NCBI GenBank assembly: GCA_946539765.1
Contig: CAMNHO010000004.1
Span: 1-64,000, forward strand
DNA: 64,000 bases
Source of the DNA: UBA4312 sp002394635
Lineage (GTDB): Bacteria > Bacillota_I > Bacilli_A > Erysipelotrichales > Erysipelotrichaceae
Direction of reading: 5' to 3'
This document shows positions 7,685 through 16,443 of the stretch, one piece after another. Below the pieces are notes generated by a model. The model had not been told where the DNA came from, did not search any database, and saw only the letters and a list, made by a program, of their open reading frames with translations. Each line of letters opens with the position of its first letter. Within the stretch, counting starts at the first letter, position 1. A program made the position numbers and the translations under genes.

Positions 7685-8276
7685 ACATCCGCTTGAGCTG
7701 GATTATACGTGTTCGCCGGTGGGAATCGATGAAGCTGGCAGAGGTCCGATGGCAGGTCCTTTGGTGGTAGCCGGTGTTGTCTTTCCGTATGGATATGAAA
7801 ATGACCAGCTGGACGATTCCAAACGGCTGACAGAGAAAAAAAGGGAAAGTCTGTTTTCTTTAATTCAGCAGGAAGCCCTATGGTATAAAATTGTCTACGT
7901 AGATGAAGCTACGATCGATCGAAAGAATATCTATGCGGCGACGCAGGACGCAATGTTTGAAATTGCACAGAACGCACCTACGGATCTGGTATTGACCGAT
8001 GCAATGAAACTGCCGGGATGTATCAAGGAAGTGCATCCGATCATTAAAGGCGACCATAAATCGATATCCATTGCAGCAGCTAGCATATTAGCAAAAGTTT
8101 CCAGAGACCATACTATGATGGAACTGGATCGAAAATATCCACAATATGGTTTTGCTAAGCACAAAGGATATCCGACCAAAGCACATAAAGAAGCCTTGAA
8201 ACAATACGGGCCTTGTCCGTGCCATCGACATAGCTACCGGCCGGTACGCGAGCTGGAGGAAATAAAACTATTCTGA
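7677..8276 (+). CDS. rnhB: Ribonuclease HII
   Basis: A 199-residue enzyme that cleaves RNA in RNA-DNA hybrids, including single ribonucleotides misincorporated in DNA. The catalytic start GIDEAGRGPMAGP carries Asp18 and Glu19. DDSKRLTEKKR follows near residue 44, and the HKSISIAAASILAKV segment contains further active-site positions. The ATG at 7677 lies inside the end of rbgA. This rbgA-rnhB-dprA-topA order matches Bacillus. Confidence 0.95.
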   Translation: MIEHPLELDYTCSPVGIDEAGRGPMAGPLVVAGVVFPYGYENDQLDDSKRLTEKKRESLFSLIQQEALWYKIVYVDEATIDRKNIYAATQDAMFEIAQNAPTDLVLTDAMKLPGCIKEVHPIIKGDHKSISIAAASILAKVSRDHTMMELDRKYPQYGFAKHKGYPTKAHKEALKQYGPCPCHRHSYRPVRELEEIKLF

Positions 8277-8278
8277 CA

Positions 8279-8301
8279 GGGGAGGAAAGCTCTCCTTTTT
8301 T
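8279..8301 (+). terminator. Possible terminator after rnhB
   Basis: A short stem of GGAGG with TCTCC (one G-U pair) around an AAAGC loop, followed by six T. The stem is weak, so it may only attenuate transcription into dprA. Confidence 0.45.
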
Positions 8302-8303
8302 GT

Positions 8304-9077
8304 ATGCGTGATGCCCGGCTCGTAGTTATTAATATGAACCAACTTCACCAAGCTATCGCCTGGTATAGCACTTGTTATAAAGGAGACTGGTCAGAAATTG
8401 CCAGAGCGATCCAAAATCATGAAGATTACCAGGCTCTTTCACCATCTTCATCGTACATAACGATTGTTGACGATGCTTATCCTGCTTGTTTTCGGCGATT
8501 GCGTTATCCGCCTTGGATCTTGTATTATCGTGGCAATTTGGAACTGCTGAATTCCAAAGCTATAGGCATTGTCGGTGCCAGAAACTGCTCGCAGCAGGCT
8601 CTATCGAATACCCTGAGTGTCGTTCAATCGATCAAAGATCATTATGTGATCGTATCTGGTCTTGCTAAAGGCATCGATGCGATGGCACATCGCAGTGCTT
8701 TGGACCGAAAGACCATCGGCATCATAGGATGTGGTATTGATCGTATCTACCCGAAAGTAAATGAGGATCTGTATCGCTATATGGCAAAAGAACATTTGAT
8801 CCTTAGTGAATATCCCGGATCCACGGCCCCGCTGCGTCATCACTTTCCCTGGCGCAATCGATTGATTGCCGGTTGTATCGATGCTTTGATCGTTATCGAA
8901 GCTACGTGTCGCAGCGGAACGATGCTGACTGTCAATGCGTGCAATGAATTGGGCGTTCCTGTGTATTGTCTGCCGACCGCATTTGAAAACGATGCATATC
9001 CGGGTTGTAACCATCTGATCGAGCAGGGTGCCAATATTGTGAGCAATCGGGAAGAATTAAAAAAAATATTTCCTTGA
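8304..9077 (+). CDS. dprA: DNA processing protein DprA (Smf)
   Basis: A single-strand DNA-binding RecA loader used in natural transformation. The Rossmann-like core is clear: IGIVGARNCSQQ (~90), IVSGLAKGIDAMAH (~117-130), IGIIGCGIDRIYP, and FPWRNRLIAG...ATCRSGTMLT near 182-212. At 257 residues it is somewhat shorter than Bacillus DprA (about 300) and seems to lack a C-terminal winged helix. The start is uncertain: ATG 8304 follows a T tract with no good ribosome binding site, and ATG 8334 is also possible. No other competence gene is in view. Confidence 0.9.
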   Translation: MRDARLVVINMNQLHQAIAWYSTCYKGDWSEIARAIQNHEDYQALSPSSSYITIVDDAYPACFRRLRYPPWILYYRGNLELLNSKAIGIVGARNCSQQALSNTLSVVQSIKDHYVIVSGLAKGIDAMAHRSALDRKTIGIIGCGIDRIYPKVNEDLYRYMAKEHLILSEYPGSTAPLRHHFPWRNRLIAGCIDALIVIEATCRSGTMLTVNACNELGVPVYCLPTAFENDAYPGCNHLIEQGANIVSNREELKKIFP

Positions 9078-9078
9078 G

Positions 9079-9107
9079 TTGACAAATCGGAACTTTTCAT
9101 GTTTGAT
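9079..9107 (+). promoter_or_regulatory. topA promoter
   Basis: A perfect TTGACA (9079-9084) lies 17 bp before TTTGAT (9102-9107), starting two bases after the dprA stop. The topA ATG is 22 bp farther on. Confidence 0.65.
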
Positions 9108-9129
9108 AGAATCCGAATGGGGGAAAAAG

Positions 9130-11253
9130 ATGAAAAAGCATTTAGTGATCGTTGAGTCACCTTCCAAATCAAAAACGATCGAAAAATATTTAGGTAAAGA
9201 ATACAAAGTTGTTTCCAGCAAGGGCCATGTCTGTGATCTGGCCACTAGAGGAAAAGAAGGGCTGGGAATTGATATAGATCATGATTTTGAACCAACCTAC
9301 ACCATCAGTAAAGATAAAAAAGATGTCGTAAAATCACTTAAGACCGATGTATCTAAGGCACAGGATGTTTATCTGGCCAGCGATCCGGACCGCGAAGGAG
9401 AGGCCATTGCCTGGCATTTAGCACGTGTTCTGGATCTGGATATAGATACTACAAATCGCATTGTTTTTCATGAAGTCACAAAACAGGCGGTAACAGATGC
9501 GCTGGCGCATCCAACGCATATCGATATGGATTTAGTCCGTTCACAGGAAACGCGTCGTATGCTGGACCGTATCATCGGTTTTAAGTTATCCAAGCTTCTG
9601 CAAAAAAAGATTCATTCAAAATCGGCAGGCCGTGTACAGTCTGTTGCCTTGCGTCTGATTGTTGAAAGAGAAAATGAGATCAAAAAGTTTAAAGCGGAGG
9701 AGTACTGGAGCATTCATGCTCATGTTACAAAGGGAAGAAAAAGTTTTGATGCCCAGCTGGTTAAAGTAGACGGGAAAAAACCGAAGATCAAGAATAAAGA
9801 AGAGTCTGATGCGATCATTGCACGCTGCACACAGCCCTTTGTCGTGTCATCATTAACGAAAAAGGCACGTAAAAAGCAGCCACGGATGCCCTTTACTACA
9901 TCTACATTGCAGCAGGAAGCAAGTACAAAACTGTCAATGGGGGCTCGTCGTACCATGTCTGTGGCGCAGAAACTGTATGAAGGTATCAATTTAGGCGGAC
10001 AGATGGAAGGTCTGATTTCTTATATGCGTACCGATTCAACTCGTTTGTCACCGGTCTTTACCAAGGATGCCCAGGAGTACATTGAGAAAACATATTCGAA
10101 GGAATATGTCGGTCGTGTACGTCAGAAGAACAGTGAAAACGCACAAGATGCTCATGAAGCGATTCGACCGACAAATATCACAAGGACACCGGAATCGGTG
10201 AAGGAATACCTGACAAGGGAAGAATATCGATTGTATGAGATGATCTACGCAAGAACACTGGCTAGCTTGATGAAGGATGCGGTCTTTGATGTAACCACAG
10301 TGGAAATCACCAATGATGGTTGTTTGTTCCGGGCCAGCGGACAGATTATGACCTTTGACGGTTATACGAAAGTGTATTCGAAATATGAGAAAAACAACGA
10401 TGAGCTGTTACCGGCCTTAGAAGAAAATGAAGTGCTGGAAGGAGTACAGGTTGAAGGCAAACAGCATTTTACCGAACCTCCGGCCCGTTATACTGAAGCC
10501 AGACTGATCAAAGAGCTGGAAGAAAAATCGATCGGCCGTCCAAGTACGTACGCCAGTATCATTGATACGTTGCAGAAACGCGGTTATGCCAAACTGGAAA
10601 AAGCCGGGGAGAATACAAAAACCAAAGTCTTCTTTCCGACGGAACAAGGTATTTTGACCGATGAAAAACTGCAGCAATATTTTTCCGGTGTCATCAATGT
10701 AGAGTATACTGCAGGGATGGAAAAAACGCTGGATGAGATTGCGGAAGGACAAATCAACAATATTGAATATCTGCATACCTTCTATGACCAGTTTGCACCA
10801 CTGGTGGAAGATGCCTATGATAAAATGCCTAAGCAGGAATTTGAAAAGGTAGGAAAAGCCTGTCCGAACTGTGGAGGAGAACTGGTTTACCGAAACGGCA
10901 AGTACGGAAAGTTTATTTCGTGTATCAATTTTCCGGAGTGTAAGTATACTGAAAACATGGAACAGCCGCAGCAGGAAGGTTTGGAAGAGAAGATATGTCC
11001 AAACTGTGGAAGTAAGATGGTGATCAAGAAAGGTCGTTTTGGACAGTTCTGGGCATGCAGCAATTATCCGAAGTGTAAGACGATTGAATCATTGAAACCG
11101 AAAGCCAAACCGGAACCGACCGGGGAGATCTGTCCGGAATGCGGTCATGAACTGGTTCGTCGGAAGAGTCGTTACGGCACAACGTTTGTTGGATGTTCTA
11201 ATTATCCGAAATGCAGATACATTAAAAAAGAACCGAAAAAAAAGGATAAGTAA
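9130..11253 (+). CDS. topA: DNA topoisomerase I
   Basis: A 707-residue type IA topoisomerase that relaxes negative supercoils. The N-terminal Toprim domain has VESPSKSKTIEKYLG with Glu9 and the acidic triad in ASDPDREGEAIAWHL (~85-98). The catalytic tyrosine is in LISYMRTDSTR (Tyr298). From about residue 578 there are three four-cysteine zinc ribbons in a row, each starting CPNCG or CPECG and ending in a YPKC-like pair. The ATG at 9130 is chosen because it begins the conserved Toprim strand and follows a G-rich site; an upstream in-frame ATG at 9079 would overlap the promoter. trmFO begins one base after the stop. Confidence 0.97.
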   Translation: MKKHLVIVESPSKSKTIEKYLGKEYKVVSSKGHVCDLATRGKEGLGIDIDHDFEPTYTISKDKKDVVKSLKTDVSKAQDVYLASDPDREGEAIAWHLARVLDLDIDTTNRIVFHEVTKQAVTDALAHPTHIDMDLVRSQETRRMLDRIIGFKLSKLLQKKIHSKSAGRVQSVALRLIVERENEIKKFKAEEYWSIHAHVTKGRKSFDAQLVKVDGKKPKIKNKEESDAIIARCTQPFVVSSLTKKARKKQPRMPFTTSTLQQEASTKLSMGARRTMSVAQKLYEGINLGGQMEGLISYMRTDSTRLSPVFTKDAQEYIEKTYSKEYVGRVRQKNSENAQDAHEAIRPTNITRTPESVKEYLTREEYRLYEMIYARTLASLMKDAVFDVTTVEITNDGCLFRASGQIMTFDGYTKVYSKYEKNNDELLPALEENEVLEGVQVEGKQHFTEPPARYTEARLIKELEEKSIGRPSTYASIIDTLQKRGYAKLEKAGENTKTKVFFPTEQGILTDEKLQQYFSGVINVEYTAGMEKTLDEIAEGQINNIEYLHTFYDQFAPLVEDAYDKMPKQEFEKVGKACPNCGGELVYRNGKYGKFISCINFPECKYTENMEQPQQEGLEEKICPNCGSKMVIKKGRFGQFWACSNYPKCKTIESLKPKAKPEPTGEICPECGHELVRRKSRYGTTFVGCSNYPKCRYIKKEPKKKDK

Positions 11254-11254
11254 T

Positions 11255-12544
11255 ATGAAAGAAGTAACTGTTATTGGGGCCGGTCTTGCCGGAAGCGAGG
11301 CGGCCTTCCAGTTAGCAAAACGAAATATACGAGTTCATCTGATTGAAATGCGGCCGACGAAATATCCGGCTGCTTTTCATACGGATCAATTTGCAGAACT
11401 GGTTTGTTCCAATTCCTTGCGTTCCAATTCGATGAACAATGCGGTGGGGATCCTGAAAGAAGAGCTCCGACATTTGGACTCTTTGATCATGAAAGCAGCG
11501 GACCAGAATGCAGTGCCGGCTGGCAGCGCACTAGCCGTCGATCGTCATGCTTTTTCTAAAATGATCACAGATACATTGTCAGATCATCCGATGATCCGTA
11601 TCAGCCATCAGGAAGTGACAGAGATTCCAAAGGGGCCTTGTATCATAGCAGCCGGGCCTTTGGTCAGTGATGCTTTGGCTGCGGACATCCGCTCCTTTTT
11701 AGAGAGCGAAGCTTTGCATTTTTATGATGCGGCAGCACCGATCATAGAAAAAGATTCCATTGATTTTACCAAAGCGTATTTTAAATCCAGATATGATAAA
11801 GGCGAAGCCAGCTATATTAATTGTGCGATGGATCAGGAGCAGTTTGATCGGTTCTATGAAGCACTGGTTTCTGCTGAATGTGCTAAGATGCATGATTTTG
11901 AACAAACGTATTTTGAGGGATGTATGCCAATTGAAGAAATGGCTCGAAGAGGAAAAAAGACTTTGTTGTTCGGTCCTTTAAAGCCGGTAGGGCTTGCTAA
12001 AGATGAGACACATCATCCGGTAGCGGTGGTACAGCTGCGTCAGGATAATGTGGCAGCCTCTCTTTACAATATTGTCGGTTTTCAAACACATTTGACATGG
12101 CCCGAACAAAGACGAGTATTTCGCATGATTCCCGGACTGGAACATGCTAACATCACGCGATATGGCGTCATGCATCGAAATTCTTTTATTTGCAGTCCTG
12201 TGGCTTTGTTGGAAACCTACCAGACAAAAAAAAGAGAGGATCTGTTTTTTGCCGGACAGATTACCGGTGTGGAAGGTTATGTGGAATCCTGTGCCAGTGG
12301 GATGATTGCCGGAATCAATATGGCATTGTATATGCAGGGTAAAGAGCCGATCTGCTTTGGAAATACATGTATTATGGGCAGCCAGGCTTACTATATAACA
12401 CATTGTGATCCGAAACACTTTCAGCCGATGAATGCCAATTTTGGAATTGTGCGTCTGGAAGAGAAATGTAAGAAATATCAGCGGAAAGAAAAAATAGCCC
12501 AGCAGGCAATAGCCCGCATTGATGAAATTGAGGCATTGCTATGA
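11255..12544 (+). CDS. trmFO: Methylenetetrahydrofolate-tRNA-(uracil-5-)-methyltransferase TrmFO
   Basis: A 429-residue flavoenzyme (formerly Gid) that forms 5-methyluridine at position 54 of tRNA with methylene-THF as carbon donor. The FAD-binding fold begins VIGAGLAGSEAAFQLA (~5-20), followed by the family-specific LVCSNSLRSN and, near the C-terminus, the GQITGVEGYVES box. The ATG at 11255 begins the Rossmann strand and follows an AAGGATAAG site within the topA end. It overlaps xerC by 4 bp (ATGA). Confidence 0.95.
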   Translation: MKEVTVIGAGLAGSEAAFQLAKRNIRVHLIEMRPTKYPAAFHTDQFAELVCSNSLRSNSMNNAVGILKEELRHLDSLIMKAADQNAVPAGSALAVDRHAFSKMITDTLSDHPMIRISHQEVTEIPKGPCIIAAGPLVSDALAADIRSFLESEALHFYDAAAPIIEKDSIDFTKAYFKSRYDKGEASYINCAMDQEQFDRFYEALVSAECAKMHDFEQTYFEGCMPIEEMARRGKKTLLFGPLKPVGLAKDETHHPVAVVQLRQDNVAASLYNIVGFQTHLTWPEQRRVFRMIPGLEHANITRYGVMHRNSFICSPVALLETYQTKKREDLFFAGQITGVEGYVESCASGMIAGINMALYMQGKEPICFGNTCIMGSQAYYITHCDPKHFQPMNANFGIVRLEEKCKKYQRKEKIAQQAIARIDEIEALL

Positions 12545-13440
12545 ATGAACTGATTGAACGGTTTTTAAAATATGTATATCGCCAGCATTCCCAGTCTGAG
12601 CAGACGGTGGATTCGTACCGAAGAGATCTATGTCAGCTTCGGGATTTTCTACAGTCGCAGGGTGTAGAATCCTTTGAAGATGTAGATCGGTTGATGATTC
12701 TTAGCTTTCTGGCGGAATATAGGATGGAAAACGGAGTAAAGGATGCCACCATTGCTCGTAAGCTGAGCACATATCGTTCGTTCTATCGGTATCTGAATGA
12801 ATATATCGGTATTGGTATTAATCCGATGGAATCCATCCGTTCGCCTAAAAACCGTCGAAAAATTCCGGATTTTCTTTTTGTGGACGAAGTGAAGTATTTT
12901 TTGAATTCCTTTGATACCACTAAGGATACGGGGATCCGTGATAAAACAATGTTTACCATGATGTATGCCTGTGGTCTGCGTGTCAGTGAAGTGACCAATC
13001 TGACATGGTCACAGATTTCGTTGGAGCAGCGGATCGTACGTATCGTCGGTAAAGGGGACAAGGAGCGCCTGGTTCCATTTTTTAAAGGATTTGAAAAACA
13101 ACTGATGGTTTACCGGCAAACATACTGGGCTAAATATGCCACCGATGATCATGTCTTTGTCAATCTGAGAGGAAAAGGGTTGACCAGCCGGGGCATTCAA
13201 TATGTGATGGAAAAGCAGGGGACGCAGATTGATATGCCAATGAAGCTGCATCCACATATGCTGCGACATAGCTTTGCGACCCATCTTCTGGATAATGGAG
13301 CGGATATCCGTATTGTACAGGAGCTGCTGGGCCACTCTTCTTTGTCTACAACACAGATCTATACTCATGTATCCAGTAAAAAGTTACAGGAAGCGTATCA
13401 AAATGCGCATCCGTTTGCGAAGAAAAATACAGTCGGATAG
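12541..13440 (+). CDS. xerC: Tyrosine recombinase XerC
   Basis: A 299-residue site-specific recombinase that with XerD resolves chromosome dimers at dif. The N-terminal SAM-like core-binding domain spans ~1-85. The catalytic set is complete: Arg147 (CGLRVSEV), Lys171 (GKGDKERLVP), His239 and Arg242 (HMLRHSF), His265 (LGHSS) and Tyr274 (IYTHV). Its position after trmFO matches codV of Bacillus, which supports the housekeeping role over an integrase. The hslV-hslU-codY genes that follow in Bacillus are absent; a terminator ends the unit. Confidence 0.92.
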   Translation: MNELIERFLKYVYRQHSQSEQTVDSYRRDLCQLRDFLQSQGVESFEDVDRLMILSFLAEYRMENGVKDATIARKLSTYRSFYRYLNEYIGIGINPMESIRSPKNRRKIPDFLFVDEVKYFLNSFDTTKDTGIRDKTMFTMMYACGLRVSEVTNLTWSQISLEQRIVRIVGKGDKERLVPFFKGFEKQLMVYRQTYWAKYATDDHVFVNLRGKGLTSRGIQYVMEKQGTQIDMPMKLHPHMLRHSFATHLLDNGADIRIVQELLGHSSLSTTQIYTHVSSKKLQEAYQNAHPFAKKNTVG

Positions 13441-13456
13441 GACTGTATTTTTATTT
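13425..13456 (+). terminator. xerC terminator
   Basis: A perfect 10-bp stem, AAATACAGTC (13425-13434) with GACTGTATTT (13441-13450), around GGATAG and followed by TTATTT. The stem begins inside the last xerC codons. Confidence 0.88.
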
Positions 13457-13498
13457 AATGTGATGTAAAATATTGCTGTATGAATGAAGGAGCATCTT

Positions 13499-14809
13499 AT
13501 GTTAGAGTTTTTTGGAGACAGAGAAAACATCCTGCGGATTTGTTACCATCCGTTTACGATTGATATTGAAGTAAAAGATCCGGCTAAAATTGACCTGGAA
13601 TCCTTACGGCATGAAGGGCATCAGGTCGCGCTCGAAGATCATTGGATACAGATCATAGCCAAAGATAATCAAGCTTTATACCAAGAGCTGGATGTAGCAT
13701 TTCATCAAAGGAGAAAATGGACACCAAAATTCATCGGACAGGCAATACTGGACACATTTTCCAGCGTTCTGATGCCATTGATCCCGATGTTGATGGCCGC
13801 TGCTATGTTTAAAACGGTTTTATCGGTTCTTGGTCCGCAAATGTTGAATATCCTTCCAGAGAAAGATAATCTGTATACATTATTTACCTTTGTCGGAGAT
13901 GCGGGTTTCTATTTCTTTCCGGTCGTGGTTGGATATACCGCCGCAAAAAAATTTCATGCTACGCCTGTCCTGGGAATGTTCATGGGTGCTGTATTGATCC
14001 ATCCGACGTTGATTGAAATTGTAGAAAAGGGTTATTCGATGACTGTGTACGGCATCCCTATGATCCTGCAAAACTATTCTGGAACCATTTTACCAGCGCT
14101 GTTATCTGTTTGGGTCTTATCTTATATTGAGCGTTTTTTTAAAAAGATCCTGCCATCATCCGTGGAAATGGTATTTGCACCATTTTTGACAATGGTCGTC
14201 ATGCTGCCGATAGCCTTATGTCTGCTAGGCCCATTAGGTCAGATTCTCGGAAATGGTCTTTGTACGATCATGCTGCGCTTGGGCAATGCCGGGGGAGTGA
14301 TTGCGTTTTTGAGTATTATTGCCCTGGGTGCTTTGTGGCAGTTTATTGTCATCGGTGGACTGCATTGGCTGTTTATTTCATCTATATATATGATCTTAGC
14401 CGGTACCGGCCACGAAAACATCATTACCTGTGCCATTGGTGCTAGTTCCTTTGCGGTGGGCGGTATGTGTCTGGGGGCCTTGCTGCGATTAAAGAATGCA
14501 GAAGAGAAATCCTTATGTGTCGGCTATATCATCGCGCAGCTGATCGGAGCTGTGACCGAACCGGGTGTCTACGGCATCGGCTTCCGGTACAAAAAGCCTT
14601 TGATCGGCTTGATGGCCGGTGGAGCTGTGGGAGCCGGTTATGGAGCGGTTGTCCATTTGACCGCTTATAACTTCTTGCCCGTTGCCAGTTTTCTGACATT
14701 TCTTAACTATATGGGTGGAAGCACATTTAATTTCATCAACGGGATCGCTGCCTGTTTGATCGGCTTTATGGCTGCGGCTGTGGTGACGTATATCGTTGGT
14801 GTTGAATAA
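13499..14809 (+). CDS. PTS-type EIIBC permease with defective IIB
   Basis: A 436-residue membrane protein of the glucose/sucrose/beta-glucoside PTS family. A small IIB-like domain (1-~75) precedes a multi-span IIC domain (~80-436) with the family segment LGMFMGAVLIHPT and the EPGVYG motif. In the IIB domain the family pattern ENI-x2-V-x-H-C-x-T-R-L is seen as ENILRICYHPFTI, so the phosphorylated cysteine is replaced by His17, and the Thr-Arg pair is also altered. A cysteine (Cys15) lies two residues earlier. No IIA domain is present. The ATG at 13499 follows AAGGAG. It may be a facilitator, a PTS component using another IIB, or a decaying gene. Substrate unknown. Confidence 0.8.
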   Translation: MLEFFGDRENILRICYHPFTIDIEVKDPAKIDLESLRHEGHQVALEDHWIQIIAKDNQALYQELDVAFHQRRKWTPKFIGQAILDTFSSVLMPLIPMLMAAAMFKTVLSVLGPQMLNILPEKDNLYTLFTFVGDAGFYFFPVVVGYTAAKKFHATPVLGMFMGAVLIHPTLIEIVEKGYSMTVYGIPMILQNYSGTILPALLSVWVLSYIERFFKKILPSSVEMVFAPFLTMVVMLPIALCLLGPLGQILGNGLCTIMLRLGNAGGVIAFLSIIALGALWQFIVIGGLHWLFISSIYMILAGTGHENIITCAIGASSFAVGGMCLGALLRLKNAEEKSLCVGYIIAQLIGAVTEPGVYGIGFRYKKPLIGLMAGGAVGAGYGAVVHLTAYNFLPVASFLTFLNYMGGSTFNFINGIAACLIGFMAAAVVTYIVGVE

Positions 14810-14818
14810 GAACATCAG

Positions 14819-14837
14819 GCTCTTTTAAGAGCTTTTT
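14819..14837 (+). terminator. Terminator after the PTS gene
   Basis: GCTCT and AGAGC arms around a TTTA loop (14819-14832), followed by TTTTT. The transposase remnant begins right after the T tract. Confidence 0.65.
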
Positions 14838-15224
14838 GAATGCGTCGCATCCATCGTGGGAATCGGAAAGAATCTGGCGGCAAGGCTCATTGCAGAACTT
14901 GGCGATATGACGCGGTTCAATAACAGACGGCAGCTGGCAGCCTTTGCGGGATTAAATCCATACATCAGCCAGTCGGGCGATGTGGATGGAAAGCATCTGC
15001 GCATATCCAAAAGGGGAAACAGACACCTGCGATGTCTTTTGTACCTTGGGGCAGCGTGCAATTACCGGCTGAAAAAACAGGATATGATCTACGAATTCAA
15101 TAAAAAGAAAAGGCAGCAGGCTAACCACCCATTGAAGACCAAAGCTGCCAATATCGCTGCAGCGCATAAGCTGTTGTCGATCATCTATGCGCTGTCTCAG
15201 AGCGGTGAAATGTACCGTTCCTGA
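14838..15224 (+). pseudogene. IS110-family transposase, C-terminal remnant
   Basis: About 128 codons matching the C-terminal Transposase_20 domain of IS110/IS116/IS902 transposases. It has the helix-hairpin-like GIGKNLAARLIAELG, then RFNNRRQLAAFAGLNP, a Ser-Gly (SQSGDVDG) at the expected nucleophile position, and RISKRGNRHLR. The N-terminal DEDD RuvC-like domain (about 200 residues) is missing, because the homology begins directly at the end of the PTS terminator. No ribosome binding site is seen. The piece is open to its natural stop but cannot encode an active transposase. It marks a past insertion between the xerC/PTS and rpsB blocks. Confidence 0.85.
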
Positions 15225-15245
15225 GAACAATATAACCCAATAAAT

Positions 15246-15321
15246 AAAAAATTAGGAGAGATTTATCCTGTTTTCGTCGTGGGTTTGCCATTCGAAACAG
15301 AGAACCGAACCTAATTTTTTT
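15246..15321. other. Foldable non-coding element after the transposase remnant
   Basis: Two nested inverted repeats: AAAAAATTAGG (15246-15256) with CCTAATTTTTT (15310-15320), and inside it CTGTTTTCG (15268-15276) with CGAAACAG (15293-15300, one bulge). It could be a long-loop bidirectional terminator or a leftover non-coding end of the IS110 element. The rest of the gap 15225-15363 shows no gene. Confidence 0.4.
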
Positions 15322-15363
15322 AAAATCACAAACTATGGCTTGATTTTAGTTATCTATTTTTTA

Positions 15364-15392
15364 TTGCATTCAGTACTTTGACTTGTTATAAT
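15364..15392 (+). promoter_or_regulatory. rpsB promoter
   Basis: TTGCAT (15364-15369), a 17-bp spacer and a perfect TATAAT (15387-15392) preceded by TGT, which gives an extended -10. Transcription would begin near 15399. Confidence 0.8.
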
Positions 15393-15398
15393 ATATCG

Positions 15399-15505
15399 GC
15401 GTGGGTACGCGCAAATACACACATCATGGATTCGGATGCCCGTGCACGGTATTCGTGTTGCATTCGTTTGAAATGATGGAGGAGTAACGGAAAGGTAGGA
15501 CAAAT
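15399..15505 (+). promoter_or_regulatory. Structured rpsB leader
   Basis: The ~107-nt untranslated leader folds into one long nested hairpin: CATCAT 422-427 with ATGATG 473-478, TTC 431-433 with GAA 470-472, GGATGC 434-439 with GCATTC 460-465 (one G-U), and an apical CACG/CGTG (add 15000). Leaders of rpsB are autoregulated by S2 in several bacteria. Such a role here is inference. Confidence 0.6.
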
Positions 15506-16420
15506 ATGTCAGAAAAAATTGTATCAATGAAAAAATTATTGGAGAATGGTGTCCACTTTGGTCATCAGACTCGCCGCTGGAACCCTAAGATGAAACCATA
15601 CATCTATACCAGTCGTAATGGAGTTTACATTGTAGACTTGAACAAAACATTAGAAGAGATCGATGAAGCATACCAGGAATTACGTGCTATCTCTGAACGT
15701 GGTGGAAAAGTGTTGTTTGTCGGAACAAAAAAACAAGCTGCCGACATTATTGAAGAACAAGCTTTGCGTTCTGGATCTTTCTATGTTAACAAACGTTGGT
15801 TAGGTGGATTGTTAACAAACTTCCGTACTATCCAGAAACGTGTAAAACGTCTAGTTGAGATCGAAGAAATGGAAGCAAGCGGAAAACTGGAAGTATATAC
15901 TAAGAAAGAACAAGCCGGTTTGTTAAAGGAAAAAGCAAAACTGGAAAGCTCGTTAGGCGGAATCAAGGAAATGAAGAAACTGCCGGATGCGGTATTCGTA
16001 ATCGATCCAAAGGAAGAACACAATGCCGTAGCTGAAGCGAAAAAATTAGGAATTCCTGTCTTTGCGATGTTGGATACAAACTGTGATCCGGATGACGCTG
16101 ATTATCCAATCGCTTCTAACGATGATGCAGCACGTTCCATTCGCTTAGTCACTACTTTGTGTGCGGATGCTATCGTGGATGCCAAGGGTGGTTTACTGGA
16201 ACTGGCTTTCCTGGATGAAACAGAGGAAGACGTTACAATGGAAGATGTAATCCGTAACGTTGAACAGCAGATTGCTGAAAACGAAAGACGTCGTCGTCAG
16301 AGAAACGAAGAAAGAAGACGTCGTAACATGGAACGTCGTAACCGTCGTTTCAATCGTCCAGCTCGTAATGAAGAAACTGCTGCACCAAAAGAAGAAAAAC
16401 CAGCTGAAAAAGCTGCCTAA
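15506..16420 (+). CDS. rpsB: Small ribosomal subunit protein uS2, extended tail
   Basis: uS2 of the 30S subunit. The normal ~240-residue body is present (LLENGVHFGHQTRRWNPKM near the start; FVGTKKQA; NKRWLGGLLTNF; DPKEEHNAVAEAKKLGIP). At 304 residues it is about 50 longer than usual. From roughly residue 258 it has a tail very rich in arginine, then a Glu/Ala/Lys/Pro stretch at the extreme end. The ATG at 15506 follows AAAGGTAGGA. tsf follows after a 23-bp gap in the usual order. Confidence 0.96.
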   Translation: MSEKIVSMKKLLENGVHFGHQTRRWNPKMKPYIYTSRNGVYIVDLNKTLEEIDEAYQELRAISERGGKVLFVGTKKQAADIIEEQALRSGSFYVNKRWLGGLLTNFRTIQKRVKRLVEIEEMEASGKLEVYTKKEQAGLLKEKAKLESSLGGIKEMKKLPDAVFVIDPKEEHNAVAEAKKLGIPVFAMLDTNCDPDDADYPIASNDDAARSIRLVTTLCADAIVDAKGGLLELAFLDETEEDVTMEDVIRNVEQQIAENERRRRQRNEERRRRNMERRNRRFNRPARNEETAAPKEEKPAEKAA

Positions 16421-16443
16421 TAGAAAATCAGGAGGATATGAGT

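Noticed and set aside
12541..13440. Phage or island integrase
   Set aside because: It is a tyrosine recombinase, but its position after trmFO matches the conserved xerC/codV site, and no phage genes or attachment repeats flank it.
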